Shown here: positions 10,394 through 23,192 of the stretch, one piece after another | How positions within the stretch are numbered: the stretch's first letter is position 1 | How the letters are laid out: every line of letters starts with the position of its first letter | DNA from: Manis javanica | Taxonomy: Eukaryota > Chordata > Mammalia > Pholidota > Manidae | Assembly (NCBI RefSeq): GCF_040802235.1 | Contig: NC_133167.1 | Coordinates: 2,681,001 to 2,745,000, forward strand | Direction of reading: 5' to 3' | DNA: 64,000 nt | The notes under the pieces: generated by a model | The model's input: only the letters and a program-made list of their open reading frames with translations | Told to the model about the DNA's origin: nothing | The model's database searches: none | Translations under genes and position numbers: made by a program

Positions 10394-13259
10394 CTGTAGA
10401 AACAAAAAGATCATTGTCAATATTAGTTAATTACTCCATATAAAACCACCAGCTCTGAATTGGCAATTTCTCTAAGACACTGAGGAAAAAAATTAGCTGA
10501 AGTAACCCAAACCTACACTTGGCCCAGAGTTTAGACCTGAAGCCAAGAAGCTACTTTCCAATATACACGTGACCTGCAGGAAGCCAACACAGGCAGTCAG
10601 AGTCCCTGAAGGCTACTTTAGTAGGCGAAGAATCCTTTCAAGTTAACAGAGAGACTACCTACAGGTGGCCAGTCCCTGGAGTGCCTGTGACAGTCTTGCT
10701 ACCACAACTAGCAGAACACTGACTGCAACATCTGATCACCACGTACACCTGTGCCTCCTCCAGTTTTTCCAGACCTGCCTTCCCGCGAAGGTTCACCCAG
10801 TGGCTCAGACTTTCCCAGTGAGAGAGCCTCCTGCTGGGGCAGGTACCGCCACCACTGTCACCTGCGGCCATTGCCAGCCACCCCAGGGAGTCGCCTCCTT
10901 GGGGCCATGTTCCTTGGTCTACCACTCTCCTCTAGGGCCTCTTCCACCAGCCACTCATTCAGTGGGCAAGCCCAGCACCCGTCTCCCGGGACAAAGCCGC
11001 AACCCCCCACCAAGAGCTGAGCTGAGGTCTGGAAGCATCCAGAAGTAACTGGGCAGGCAAGTTTCTGTGCCTCCGACATAACATGACATGCATGCTCTGG
11101 GGTCCTCCGAGCACAGAGATTCTCGCCAGCTGTGGAGATGCAGGGAAGGAGGAGGTTTGGGGGCCCGGCTGCAGAGGACAAGCAGAATGCAGTGCTGCAG
11201 AGGCGGGAAACAGTTTTCTAAGGAGCTAAGTCAGCGATGTGCAAAGACATACAACCCAGACACGCACAGAGACCAGAAGGTACACAGTACAGCCAGAGCA
11301 GCAAGAGCAACGGGAAGCAAGGATGAAAACGGGGCCAGCGCCGTGGAAGCCGAGAGCCCCACTCAGAACTGCAAACTTCACTTCTGCAGTGATAAGGAGC
11401 CAAGAGAGAGTTCTGAACAAGTGCGTCGGAGCTTTGCTTTAAGAGAACAACTTTAGAGGGCAAAGCAGAGGTCAGATGACCTGTGAGATGGGCACTCTGA
11501 TAGGCAGCAAGGGCCCAGCAAAGGCAGAGAGAGTGTCAGGGTGCCTGGAAGCAGAGGATGACAGGATTGCCACTGATGTAGGGCAGGAGGGGCAGAGATG
11601 GCACCGGGGGTGCTATGCCGGGAAAGTCCAAGGAGGATGCTGAAGGCTGGGTGCACAGCCAGGGCCCAGGAGCCCCTGCAGTGATGCCCCCTGGCCCCAT
11701 GAGAGTGACAGGGCGGAGAGACTGGTGAGAAGAAACCTGGTGGAGAGCAGAACGAGGAACAGGGAAGTTACTGATGAGAAACAGGCTGAGGAGTAGGAGA
11801 GAGCTGGGGAACGTCGTGATCCTGTGAAGAAAGGGCAGCAGGTGTGAGGGGAGAGGCCCAAGGCAAGGCCCCGATGTCAGTCAGACTCTGCTGAGGGCAC
11901 TCAAAACATCAGGGAGGCAAGTGGAAAGATGGAAACCGCATTACAAAAGCTAAGCCAGTGGGAGGTGACAATACAGAAGCAGCAGGTGTGCCAATTCCTT
12001 CCAGGGAAGTAGAGGGGGCCAGAGGAGGGGAAGGGGAGCACAGAGGCCATGGCAGCAAAGCACAATGCCGAGGGAAAGCTGACAGACGGTGCCATTCAAG
12101 GCTAAGGGCTTTGGGCAGGAATCTGGGTAGACAGGTGACCTACTAAATGTATTAGCTGTGGGGCCCAGGTATTTGGAATGGGCATCCAGAAACGTGGGTG
12201 GGCAGAGGGGGAAGGACCTGGGGAACGGAAAGGTGCCGGCGGCCCCTCCCCTCTGGCTCTGAGCCCAGTCCACTGCTTGGGGGGCGGGGGCGGTGGTGCA
12301 GGGGATGGGATGGATGGAGCGCTCTCACTCAGGACCTGCAGACCCTTCAGGGAAGCCAGGCGTGAGAAGAGGGGTAAGTTATCATTCTCCTGCTGTGCTG
12401 TGACTGGAACAGGAGAGATGGGACAAGATACAGGCCTGGGAGTCTGCCTTTTTGCAGTCTTGTGTTGTGATACATGAAAATATACTCAGTTCACAAAACA
12501 AAAGGATGATCCCGTGAAAGGCTCCCTATCGTTATCCTGGTAATGACCACAGGGATCTTTAGTCTCAGTAACTGTTAGTTTCATCTTTCTGACTGGCCCA
12601 ACCCCGTACTCCTCACAAAGCAGGTTACTTGCTGAAGAAAGCAGGGTGCAGACCAGGTGGGGTGCACCAGGCCAAGGCCACGCTCTGCTCCAACACTCAC
12701 ACAGGGCAGTTGCTTTATCCAAAAAGCACACATTTTATCAAATGAGTCACTCATACTAATAATTTTTAAACAAATGTTATCCATATTAAATTAAAGCATG
12801 TTTTTAAGGAAAATACTATTTACATATTTTATTACACTGTTATTTAACCTTTTCTTGTTAAAAGTTTACAAGAAACTGTCCTTGAAGGTCCTTCTTTTGA
12901 GAGGCAGATGCTGGCCACCAGAACTCGGCTCCCCCTGGCAGGCCTACCTGTGTGTAGTCAGTCAGGAGAACACTGGTCATCCAACTTTACAAAACCCAGT
13001 GAAATAAAAACAAACATGCCCAGAGGACCTGGGTAGGGGGGTGGGAAGCACACAGTGGAAATGAAATGTCTGAGAAGACAGTTTAGGGCCAAGGGGCAGG
13101 GAAAGCAAGGCCTGGACACACTAGGGACACTGCGCTGCCCAAGCAAGACAATCCTGCACAACTGGAGTGAGCGTGGGGGCAGGAGGCTGGTGTCAGAGAC
13201 TCACTGTGTAAGAGGGTTCTCTGCCCTGGCTGCCCACTGATCACCTAGGGAGTGTTTTG

Positions 13260-13400
13260 AGTTTTTTTTTAACAGCTTGGTGAGGTACAATTTATACACC
13301 ATAAAATAAATCCACTTTAAGTGTATGATTCAATAATTTTTTGTAAGATTTAGAGATGTTTGTCCATCAACACAATTCAATACCTGCAGTGCTTTTGAAA
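13260..13400 (-). repeat. Old L1 3'-end fragment
   Basis: Reads, reverse-complemented, as the end of an old L1: poly-T start, 'ggtgaggtacaatttataca', 'ccactttaagtgtatgattc'. The same text type occurs at 49.9 kb and 60.5 kb. Confidence 0.75.
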
Positions 13401-14564
13401 ATCCTGCCACCCCAGCCCTATCCAGACCAAGTACACCAGGAGGTGTAGGTGGGGCCTACGCCTCTGCATTTTACTCTCCCCAATACAGGAAACCACTACA
13501 GGCCCTTTTCCATGTTAAGATGTTCACACACAACTGTTTACTTGGATGGACTTAATAATTTCATATTGCAGTCTAGCATTTAAACTTCAGAGATGAGTGT
13601 TATGTCTGCACTGACATGTTCAATGTCACTCAGTCAAGGAGGGTGGACAAGGGCTAGGGGAGCCCTCGGACCCAGTCCAGCAATGACCCTACCACAGTCC
13701 AGACCTCTGCAGGCTTTTGGTCCATGTGCCAGTGCAGGCAAAGAACATAATCCTGGACACAAGGATTTTAACAGAGATGCTCAGCACTTCCGTTTGGCCC
13801 AGTACAGAATGAAATAAGCCACGTGTACTCACGGTGTTCCTCTAGGGTAGCTGTCAAATGACAAGCAGTGTCTGTTCACTTCAAATGATGGCAAATAATA
13901 ATTCATTAACATCAGTGGTTCTCACCTTAGAATCTATGCACAGTAAGACTGAACAAAGAAACAAGTGATTTGCTTTACATGCCCTAGAGGCCTCTTGGCA
14001 AAGCAGCAGCCCTTCGGTGTATGACCTCACTGCCCGCAGGACACTAGCCCCACCTGTAAGGTGACAAGAAATTATTTTTAAAATGCTAAAGTCTCGCCTG
14101 TGCTAAGACGCTAACACCTCTACCACTTACTGGCCCAGCCTTTCTGGGAGGTGCCCTGCACAGTTCCGTGGCTGCACAACTTCCCTCTGAGAAGCTAGGC
14201 TTTTTGTCTTTGTAACTAAAGATCAAACCACCGAGCCCACTTGAAGATGACTACACTGAAATATCCTATGACAAATCTCCCGGGTTCCCACAATGGCACC
14301 CCACGGCCCGTGCTCATGCTTGTCTGCCACAGGCCGCTCACAACACAGCGCTCCCAGGGCTTCCACGCTGCTGCCCCTCTTCCCGGTGGGGGCTGTACAG
14401 TCTAACCCAGCCCTGTGACCTCAGCACCTGGCCCCGTGCTAGGCGCACACAGGGTGCTCAGGAAATACTTGGCGAAGAAGAAAGGTGGCACTGTCCCCAG
14501 TATGAGTGTCCTGAGATGGGAGGAGCCCTTCTCCTCTTACCTGTGGGGACAGAGGCATTCCAAA

Positions 14565-14850
14565 GGTGCTGGGGATTGAGGTACGTCCCCCAAAGTTCCT
14601 TTGTTGAAGGCTTAACCGCCATGTGATGTGTCAGGAGTGGGGGCCCTGGGAGATGAGCAGGATTACAGAGAGCATGAGGGGTCAGGTCCCTCACTGGAGA
14701 GCCTAAAGGTGCGTGCAAGCCAGGAGGGTGTTTGCGTTAGGAAATCTGCCAGTGCTTTGATCCTGGACTTCCCAGCCTCCAGAAACAGGAAAAATCAACG
14801 TCTGTTGTTGAGGTTCCCTAGGCTACGGTATTTCACTAGCGGAGCCTGAG
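14565..14850 (+). repeat. MLT1-like MaLR LTR
   Basis: Has 'gtcccccaaagttcctttg', 'ttgaaggcttaaccgcc', 'gtgatgtgtcaggag' and 'ctggacttcccagcctccag', the usual MLT1 sequence order. Diverged, with no internal provirus. Confidence 0.7.
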
Positions 14851-15667
14851 CTGACTGGGATGCAGGCCAGTCAGATGCAGACAGTTCTCAGCAGGCTCCC
14901 CAGACCCCATCAGGCAACACCAGGCAAGAGAGCTGCCCCTTTCCACCCAGGGAGAGACGGTTACTTCCCAGAACACCTGACCACCTCCTTCCACCTGAAT
15001 CACTACCTCTTAGATTTCCTGGACTGGAACTTTAACTCTTAGCTTCCTGTCTGTCTTTATGCCCTGAGCACCCCTTCTTCACCCCCAGCATCCATGCACG
15101 GTACCCTTATCTGGAACACCCGTGAACCAAGGGCATCAGCCCCTCCAGAAACTGCAGCACTACAGCCTCGGCCCAAGGACCCCGCGGAGGCTGCCCGTCA
15201 GCCCCTCCCCTCAGCCTAAGGGCACCACAGCTGTACGGAGTGCAGGCCCAGAATGCCCCAAGCCCCCTGCCCTCTGGGGGCAAGCATGTGACTCTGAAAG
15301 CCTACACGGCTGCTGTCGCAGAGACCGGTGTCAATAGGAATGGAGCCCCAGGATTACATACCACCCACTTGCCACATTAATAGATGTGGTGAAATTTCAG
15401 TATTCCCAGAATCTCTCGCCTGGCTTTAGTGCATCTCCATATCGACAGGTGATTACAAAGGCACAGGAGGGCCTACCCAGACCTGAGAGGTTGGGTGGGG
15501 TCCCGTCCTCTGCAGCCAGGTCGCAAGAGGAATGGGAGAGAACAAAGGGACCGCTACTTGTAAGAATTAGATGGGTTTCTCCCACTTTATTTCTCCCTTT
15601 GACTGATTCCGGTTTCAAAGGTATTTTGCCTGGGGGTTTTCCCCTTGGAGTCCCAGCAGACAAGGCC

Positions 15668-15868
15668 GACGTGAGACCAGTGCTGCCAGCCAGAAATCCT
15701 CCCCACTGCACTGGCCTGCTCTGTACACCTGAGGGGTCACCAAGTTTCCTGGCGGCTTTGCTAGTGTTCAACCCTCCAACACAGCCAGTCCCTCTCTGTG
15801 CCACTGCTCCCACTTTAAAATCTCTCATCGCAGTGCCACTAAATGCTCTGAACATCCTTCCAACAGAC
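15668..15868. repeat. Second local direct duplication, copy A (201 bp)
   Basis: Identical to 17715-17915 except for one T/C difference (ctctgtgcc versus ctctgcgcc). Borders are abrupt: 'gacgtgagaccag' on the left and 'ccttccaacagac' on the right. It lies inside open frames on both strands, which are therefore partly shared between the two places. No repeat family recognised. Confidence 0.92.
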
Positions 15869-17714
15869 AAGCCAAAGGCCAAGCCCACACCAGGGTCCTG
15901 GGCAGGGCGGGGCAGCAGCAGCCCTGGAGAGTAATAACCGCTTCTCCTTCCCCACTCTTCCGGGACCCCTGGAATGGGGCCCTCCCGATCTCTTCCATCC
16001 CACAATCCAACTGCCCACATGGACCCAGAGGTGCCCACTCAAGGGAGACCCCATGTGGCACCCATGGAGGCACCTGCACCTTAGACACTGGGAAGCATGT
16101 GTAGGTGGAAGCATGTCTAGGCCTGGAGTGCAGAGAGCTGCACACCACAGACACATTCCCAGAAGCCACTGCTGAAACAAGGGGTACAGGGGCTGATTAG
16201 GATAAAAGCTGCACACGAATCCACTCCCTCTTACACCCCTAACTCCAGACCTGACCCTGAGCTCAGTCAACTCCAAGTCTCCACGTTGAACAAAGATTAA
16301 GAAGGTGTAAGGTTCCTCCCAGCCTGCCTGGAGTCCCCAAGGTCTTTGGGGGTCACTAGCTAGGCTGGCGCACAGCAGGCACTAAATCAAACAGCGTGAA
16401 CAGGTGAGAGAACAGGGAGACAAACATGCCCCCACTAAATGGAAAGGGCCAAGCTCCCAACAGACACAGAAGCAAATAAGTAATGCTGCTCCGAGGGCTT
16501 AGGAGATGGGGGGCACCACCAAATTCAGGCCCCAAAGTGCCATCTGCCCCACGGCTGGAACACTGCTGACGGCTCCCCAGGCAGGCCCAGACCTGGGTGG
16601 AGGAAACGCAGACTGACACTCTGTCCCCAGGTCCCCAGCTCCTAGGATTCAGGGCAGACGGCAGCCCTCAGTCCTCGCGGACACCTGACCCGAGTGCTCT
16701 ACAGCCCCCCAGGGACGGCTGCTACAAGCCCCTGTCCAGCTCCAGCCCGGAGGGCATCCTGGGGAACCACCCAGGGGCGCACATGAAAAGCTGGCACGGC
16801 CAAGGTGCCAGCATGGCAGAGGCCATGCCTGGCCAGCTGCTCTACTGTGGGCTCCGTACTTCCAGGGAGAGCTGGCGGCAGCCTCCGTCACCCTGTAGAA
16901 CTGGCCCCACTATTCCAAGAAAAAGAACAGGAGCTTCAGCTGTGCAGCCACCTCTGGGCCTTACCACCAGGCACAAGTGTCCCTGCCGACCTCCAGCCTC
17001 CCTCATCAGTCAGCTCAGTCCTACAGGCCCTGCCCCAAGCCAGACGCCCCCGTGACTGTGGTCAAGCATGGCAATGACTGGGTAAAAACGTCTCTTTTCG
17101 CCTGTCCTTCTCTTTGTGGTCCTTCCTTTCAAAGGGTGATGGGGCGCACAGCCCAGATCTCCTCTCAACAAGGACTGTCAGCAGATGGATGGCCTCCAGC
17201 GGCTGACACTGTGCGGGCTTCACAAGTCCTCCTCCCAGGACGGTCCCCACCTGACGGCCGTCGTGCCTGACTGGGGCAGCTGGGAAGGGCCGCGCTCAGC
17301 CGGCAGCAGAGGCCACCTACGGTCTTCCTTGGAACTTGCCTTCTTCCTGTGCCTGGCCCTGCTTCCGTCACCTCCCTCCAGGACGCTCAGCCCAAGGGCA
17401 CCCCTCGTCACTGTCCTGCGGGACAGGTTCCCGGCTCCAGGAGCCCAGCCTGCGGCACTCAGTCCCAAGGACACATGTGCCCACTTTCTGTAACCTACTG
17501 GCCCACACGAGCAGCATTCTTGCACGAGCTGAAGTCCCCACCCAGGATGACAGTCCTGTCTGCAGCATTCTTGCTCAACTCAGACACCCTACTTTCCTCA
17601 GAATCCCAAAAGGGGGGTTTCGCCCTAAAGGGCTCTCACAAACCCCCCTCCAAGGGCTTCACCACGCGCCACCACAGCCTCCCCGGCCCCATCTCCACCA
17701 CCAGAAACCCAGCT

Positions 17715-17915
17715 GACGTGAGACCAGTGCTGCCAGCCAGAAATCCTCCCCACTGCACTGGCCTGCTCTGTACACCTGAGGGGTCACCAAGTTTCCTGGC
17801 GGCTTTGCTAGTGTTCAACCCTCCAACACAGCCAGTCCCTCTCTGCGCCACTGCTCCCACTTTAAAATCTCTCATCGCAGTGCCACTAAATGCTCTGAAC
17901 ATCCTTCCAACAGAC
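17715..17915. repeat. Second local direct duplication, copy B (201 bp)
   Basis: Partner of 15668-15868, 200 of 201 bases identical by eye and offset 2047 bp in the same orientation. Flanking sequence on either side is unrelated between copies, with no target-site duplication visible. Confidence 0.92.
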
Positions 17916-19368
17916 CGCGGCCACATGCAGCCACACTAAGGGTGTGCTTCTTATCCTGCAGCTCTCATTCATGGCCTCATTGCAGGTCAGGCCCGCCCTC
18001 CACACAAGCTCAAACTGCTCACCGGACAGCCTGGCCTGGCCCAGCAGCCCCACGGGCAGGAAGGAGGCCACATGAGGGCTGTGTGGCACTGAGCACCGTG
18101 GCCCACACCACCAGAACCCTGATGACCACCAGGGCCCCGTGGAGGACGGAAGCAGGTGGCCTTGCAACGTGGTTTTGTACCTCTCCTGGATGAGTCCCAC
18201 GAAGTCAAAGGCCCTTATGGCTGTGTCTGGCCTGGAGGTCCCACCTGAGGACTCCCAGGCGAATCTCTGAGCACTCTGTGCCTCCCTGAATTCTCTTCTT
18301 GGTGGACTTGCACCTCAGTTCTGCTACCTGGGCTTCTGTCTGCTGGGTCAGCTCCCCCAGAGCCTGCTCCAACCCAACATGTGGGTCTGGCTGTTCTGAC
18401 GCTATAAAGCTATAATCTGGGGAAGTTTCTTAACCTGTGTGTCCTACTCCTTCCTGAGCTTAGCAACACTTTCTGAGAAGGCTGAACTCGGTGCATTCAC
18501 ACCACAATCCTGCCATTCAGTCCATTTCAAGACATACAAATGCCAGTAACTCCCATGGTGTCTACCTGATACAACATGAAAGCCATGCAGGCCCTCTTTG
18601 CTCCATAGCTCCCTCCCTGTATGTTTGAGAAACGTAAACACTTGCCATAAAGTAAGAGTGCTGTGAACTGCTTGCTCCTTAGAGGAAAGAACCACGTCTT
18701 CCTATTTTGTAGTTCTCACAAGCCTAGGAAACTGCCTGTGCACCTGACAGTTGTTAAGTTTGTTTTATGAATGAATGCAAAAGGTCTGCATGCATATTCC
18801 CATACACACACACTCACACACATTATATAAAGCCTTCTCTAAAGACAACAGTTCTAGGACACTTACTAACTCTGTGAAGACAACTGATTTTGCACGAGGC
18901 TCTCCTCAGGCTGTGACTTGATTAAATAAAGAAGAATCCTAAGAGCTAACCAAACCTTACTCCCTCTTTTTACAGCCCAGTTTCTGGTGGTGCCGGAGAG
19001 TCCAGGAGAAAGGAGGAATCCCCAGCCCAGCCCAGCCCAGCCGTTTAACATCAGCACTGAGACCAGGCTCCCAGGCCGGCTGGCTCCCAGCACCCCATTC
19101 CTTCGCCTAGCATTCTGGCAGCCCCTGCAGAGAATACTCCCAGTGTGTAACACACACCACCATTTTAATACCATTTTCTTGCTATTAGCATTTCCACACC
19201 ATGTGCATAGTACAAAGTCCTTCCACTGTAGGCGATAAGCAATTACATTTTAAAACATTTCAAACAAGTGTTTCTATTCAGCAACAAGATGCTTCACATC
19301 CCAAAAGAGCCTCCAGTCAGAAGTCATTTTGTTACAAGGTATTAAAACAGCTCACATGACGACACTAC

Positions 19369-19506
19369 CTTTAACGAGCAGCCTGTCTCTCACAGACACC
19401 CTCCGAGTGGAGTCGGAGGCCGTGGCTGGCGCCCGGGAGCCTCTGAGGCCATCATCTCGTTTCAGTTTGCTCGCCAGCGTCAGCATTACGACTACCGAAC
19501 GTTCCC
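19369..19506 (-). CDS. UBE2F: UBE2F exon 2: start codon and residues 1-39
   Basis: Read on the minus strand, the exon follows a good acceptor (tctttcag, then GGGAAC) and ends GTTAAAG before the donor gtagtgtc. The ATG is at 19486-19484, so bases 19487-19506 are 5' UTR. The coding part is 118 bp: 39 codons plus one base (phase 1). It reads [14 protein letters not shown], then a Ser/Thr/Arg-rich linker with [12 protein letters not shown], then LLVK. In the family this N-terminal extension docks on the NEDD8 E1 and on DCN1-type proteins. From memory of the human protein, residues 15 and 35 are Arg instead of Lys, and 19-20 are Ala-Pro instead of Thr-Ala; the docking segment 1-14 is unchanged. 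The start context has G at -3 and C at +4, moderate strength. Identification is by protein match and splice sites, not by a long reading frame. Confidence 0.95.
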
Positions 19507-20959
19507 CTGAAAGACAGACGGAAAGCAGGGTTTATTAAGGATGTGTCTCTAGACAGTGGACATTGAACACAATGATGGAAGGTGGGCTTTTTCCTATAAC
19601 GTATAGAAAAATTTAGCACTAGGCACATTGACAAAACTGGATTCCTGCATAATAAATCTGAGTAATCTCTATGCTATCCTTTTAAGAGTTTAGTTTTTCT
19701 GAAGTCTGAATGAAAATTTTTAAAAGGGAGAGCCATACATTTAACACCTACTGGGCCGCAGGTCCTGGAATGCAAGGTGACAAAGCTCCCGTGAGCTCAT
19801 GGCCAAGGGAAGTGTTGACCGAAAGGTTCACATGGGCCCACCACTGCCCATCGGTAAGTCTGCCCCTCCCCACTGCAGGGGCCTGGGTGTGTGGCCCCCT
19901 GGGCCTGGCCCATTAACAGACTGAGGGATGTGCCAGCCTCTGGTAAAGGGGCGCAGCTCAGCCTCCAGGGATCCCGGGATGGGGTACAGCAATGCTTTGC
20001 TTTCCTTCTTCCTTTAAGAAGGTGTGGCTAGAACCATATCAGCATCTGCATTTGCATGTCTTTACTTCGCTTTTAAGCAATACTGTCCTCAAGATTAAGT
20101 TATAATTAATGTCCCTAACTAGATTTTTCATTGGCTACTTCCAACCCATCTGTCCCCCTGACAAAGGCTCACTGGGAAGGACAAGAAAGACTAAATACAG
20201 GTGACATACCTGACTGCTTGGGATAAAGGGCTAAAGAAACGCCAACTTCTGCAGTTCTGGTTGTCCTCTAGAACCTGCCTGTTTCTAACATAAACCGTCA
20301 TTCAGGTGACATGTCTCCTGGCTTTTTCTGCCTGCTTTTCCACAGCTGGAGAGACACCCTGGAATGTCTTCCGATTGAGAACAAAATTGTCACCAGCCCA
20401 ATACTTCCATCATTTCCTTTGCTGCTGTAATACCATTTCCTTTGGATACCATTTTTCAAAAGCTAATGATCTAAAACTTTCAGATGAAAAATTTGACCTC
20501 AGCACAGTTCTAGCTTGAGGCCAAGATGCTAAAACTTAAGAATACCTCCCCACTAGTACTTTTTGCCGTTTTTAACCCAGGTCCCTGTATAGCTAGCTTC
20601 TCACACCATCTTCTGTGTATTCCCCCAGACTGCTAAGATTTTATTTTCTATTATCTGAACCATAAAAACAACATATTGAATATGATCTTCTGAATTGTAC
20701 TGTCATGTGACTTATTGTACAGACACACACACACAGCCTAATCCCTTTAAGAAAAACTGGTGTAAACGCTTCAAAAGATAGTTTTATTACACATTAGTGT
20801 TCACAAGCTCCCAGAATTTCAAATCTGAAGACGTCTCCCCACAACTCCCGTGCTTTTTTAAGGACTGTGGACCCTGGGGCAATGGGACCCAGCTGGGCTG
20901 TTGAAGGCTACTTGGCTGTTAGAAGCAGTCATCAAAGAAACCCTAGTTTTCCTTTTGGA

Positions 20960-21100
20960 GATGATGAAAACATTTTTATCTTGAGTGTGGTGATGGTTTC
21001 AGGGGTGTATACATGTAAAGACTGAAGAAACTGCCTAAGTTAAATATGTACCCTTGAGTATATGCAAATTACACCTCAATAAAGTTGACAAAAATGTGAA
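20960..21100 (+). repeat. Old L1 3' terminus
   Basis: Carries the classic ancient L1 tail: 'gtggtgatggtttcagggg', 'tatacatgtaaagac', 'ttacacctcaataaagttg'. Confidence 0.8.
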
Positions 21101-23094
21101 AACCAGCACTCGTTTCATTCCTCCTCTGCAAGCCACCTCCTCAAGGACCAGCACAGCTAGCTGCAGGGACCATGACCATCCAACTCAGATCTTCTCAGAT
21201 TTACCCAGGGCAGGGACCTAGTTCCATCTGCAAAGTAACCTCAGCAGGGGGAGGTCTGGGGTGGGAATAGCGCTCAGCCCACAAGCTACCCGAGACGGCA
21301 GCCCCATCCAGAGCCAGGCGCTCTTGCTCAGCCCCCACCTAGAATGATCTTGCAGGATCTGGATCGTGAAGCAGTGTTTGCCTCCACAGCCATCAGACTT
21401 GAGCACATCAGCCCTGTCACACCATCAGGGTCACCTAATCACAGGCCGAGATAAGCACCCATCACAAACTCCACTTGGTTTTTATCTTCCAGCTGACCTT
21501 GGCAATACAAATACGACAAAAAGTAAAAAAGCAGTGTATGTAAAGCCATTTAGCAGGTATTACCCTAAGAAAGTCACAATAGTAAGCCCCATGGGAAAGC
21601 AGAGCCAGGGTGCATGCCTGGGGCACATGCAGCTCCCCAAAGCCCTGCACTGTAGCGGCTGCTCAGAGGGTCCTGGCAAGGCTCACCCCTAGACTTTCTT
21701 CTATGTCACTGAAGTGTGAGGACTCTCCTTCATTCTTTTATACACCTACTACTCCACACTGAATTCTCTATGCCCCATGTCAATTCCACTTAGAGCCCGA
21801 GTCCTGGCTCACCACCTTCAACAAGTCTGGGGCCCTTAGTAAAACATACCAGACACCGACAGTGCCAGGTATATACGAAAATAACACTGGTGCTTTGTTT
21901 TTCATGGAAGGTAATACAACACTTACTTTCCTAGCATTCTAAGAAATCTAAGTGTATAAAGATCATCTATTTTTCCATCATCTGTATCACTACCGCAGGC
22001 CACTACAGGGATAAACCATTCCTAATTTAGGAATGTTTCCATAGCTGTTAAATTAACTCTATACAAAGAGACTTGAACAGAAATAATTATTCAAATGATC
22101 AAGAGGGATGCAGAACACCCGCAGCTGCTTCAGAATTCTCTTTTCCTTCAATATGCTTCACCCCTTGAAGACTTCATTTAAAACTCAACTTTCCCTTTGC
22201 TGCAAATTACACTCTAAGGCAGCATTTTCGGTAACATACCAGCTATGTTGAATAGCATGGTCAAGTCTCTTAATCCACAAGTCATAATTGGCCCATTTAA
22301 GTTCCTCCTCTGGGTGGGACTTGCTTTCAGACAGTTCAAAGAAGATTCTTAAGGGCTATTTGCTGGTGTCATCACCAAGCAGTATTTACTCAGCATTCCT
22401 ACCTGCAGTGGCAAAATCAGGCCATGTAACCTGTGCAAGGACGCTAGGGGCCAGTCAGCTCATGGGGTGGGGAATTCCTCCTTTACAATTCTTTCTGCCA
22501 TGGAAAAGTCCCAATCTAAGTGTAAAAAAAGGAACTGCAGGTCACTAAGGGACATCCAACTTCTCCAGTCACGGAGGACCAGATCAGGACACAAAGAAGT
22601 CCACACCCCATCCTCCTCCTTCAGAAGGCCAGGTCCCAGGAACCTCCCACCTGACACACAGGTCACCCTGGTGGGCTGAGCCCAACCCTATTATTCCCAG
22701 CACTGGACCTGCCCCTCCTGTCCTTCCTACCACCCGAAGGGCAGGTACGGTACGTCCGGTGGAGGTCCTCACGTCCCACACCACCCGGCCTCGTGATTTG
22801 TCTCTGAACATCTCTCCCACCTGCACCATCCCCCCCCTGTCTTCATTCCCTTACCCGGCCATCAGTCCTCTGCAGGGGGCAAGCCGGCCTCCCCGCTCCT
22901 CAACACCACCCTGCTCATTTCTGGAAGCTTCTGTTCAATCTGATATCCAGGTCTGGAATGACCACCTAATCCTACTCCTTCCTTAGAATAACAGACTCCT
23001 ATCCAGCTTCCAACACCTCCTCCGAGGAGTCTTCTCCCGCCACTCTAGGCCTTCCTGACCCGACTCCAGCGCCAGACGGAAATCAGAGAGGCCG

Positions 23095-23192
23095 GCCCAA
23101 CCCCCTCCTGTGACAGATGAGGAAACTGAGCCCCAGGGAGGGCAGCGCCACACCCAAGATTACACAGCAGCGGAACCGGGTCTAGAACCCAA
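23095..23192 (+). repeat. MIR-type SINE fragment at the CpG-island edge
   Basis: Well-kept MIR core: 'gacagatgaggaaactgag', then 'gcagcgccacacccaagatt' and 'acacagcagcggaacc'. Confidence 0.8.

Larger units (their letters stand above)
10394..19368. other. UBE2F: UBE2F intron 2
   Basis: A 9-kb intron between exons 2 and 3. It includes a GC-rich stretch at 10.7-12.5 kb with many overlapping short open frames, an antisense L1 end at 13.26 kb, an MLT1-like LTR at 14.57 kb, and the duplicated 201-bp segment at 15.67 and 17.72 kb. I see no additional exon or RNA gene. Confidence 0.8.

Noticed and set aside
15386-16038. Overlapping 182- and 213-codon frames on opposite strands near 15.4-16.0 kb, and a 196-codon frame at 17.35-17.94 kb, sharing a peptide
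   Set aside because: The shared peptide comes from the duplicated 201-bp DNA segment, not from a gene family; both strands are open and no domain is seen.
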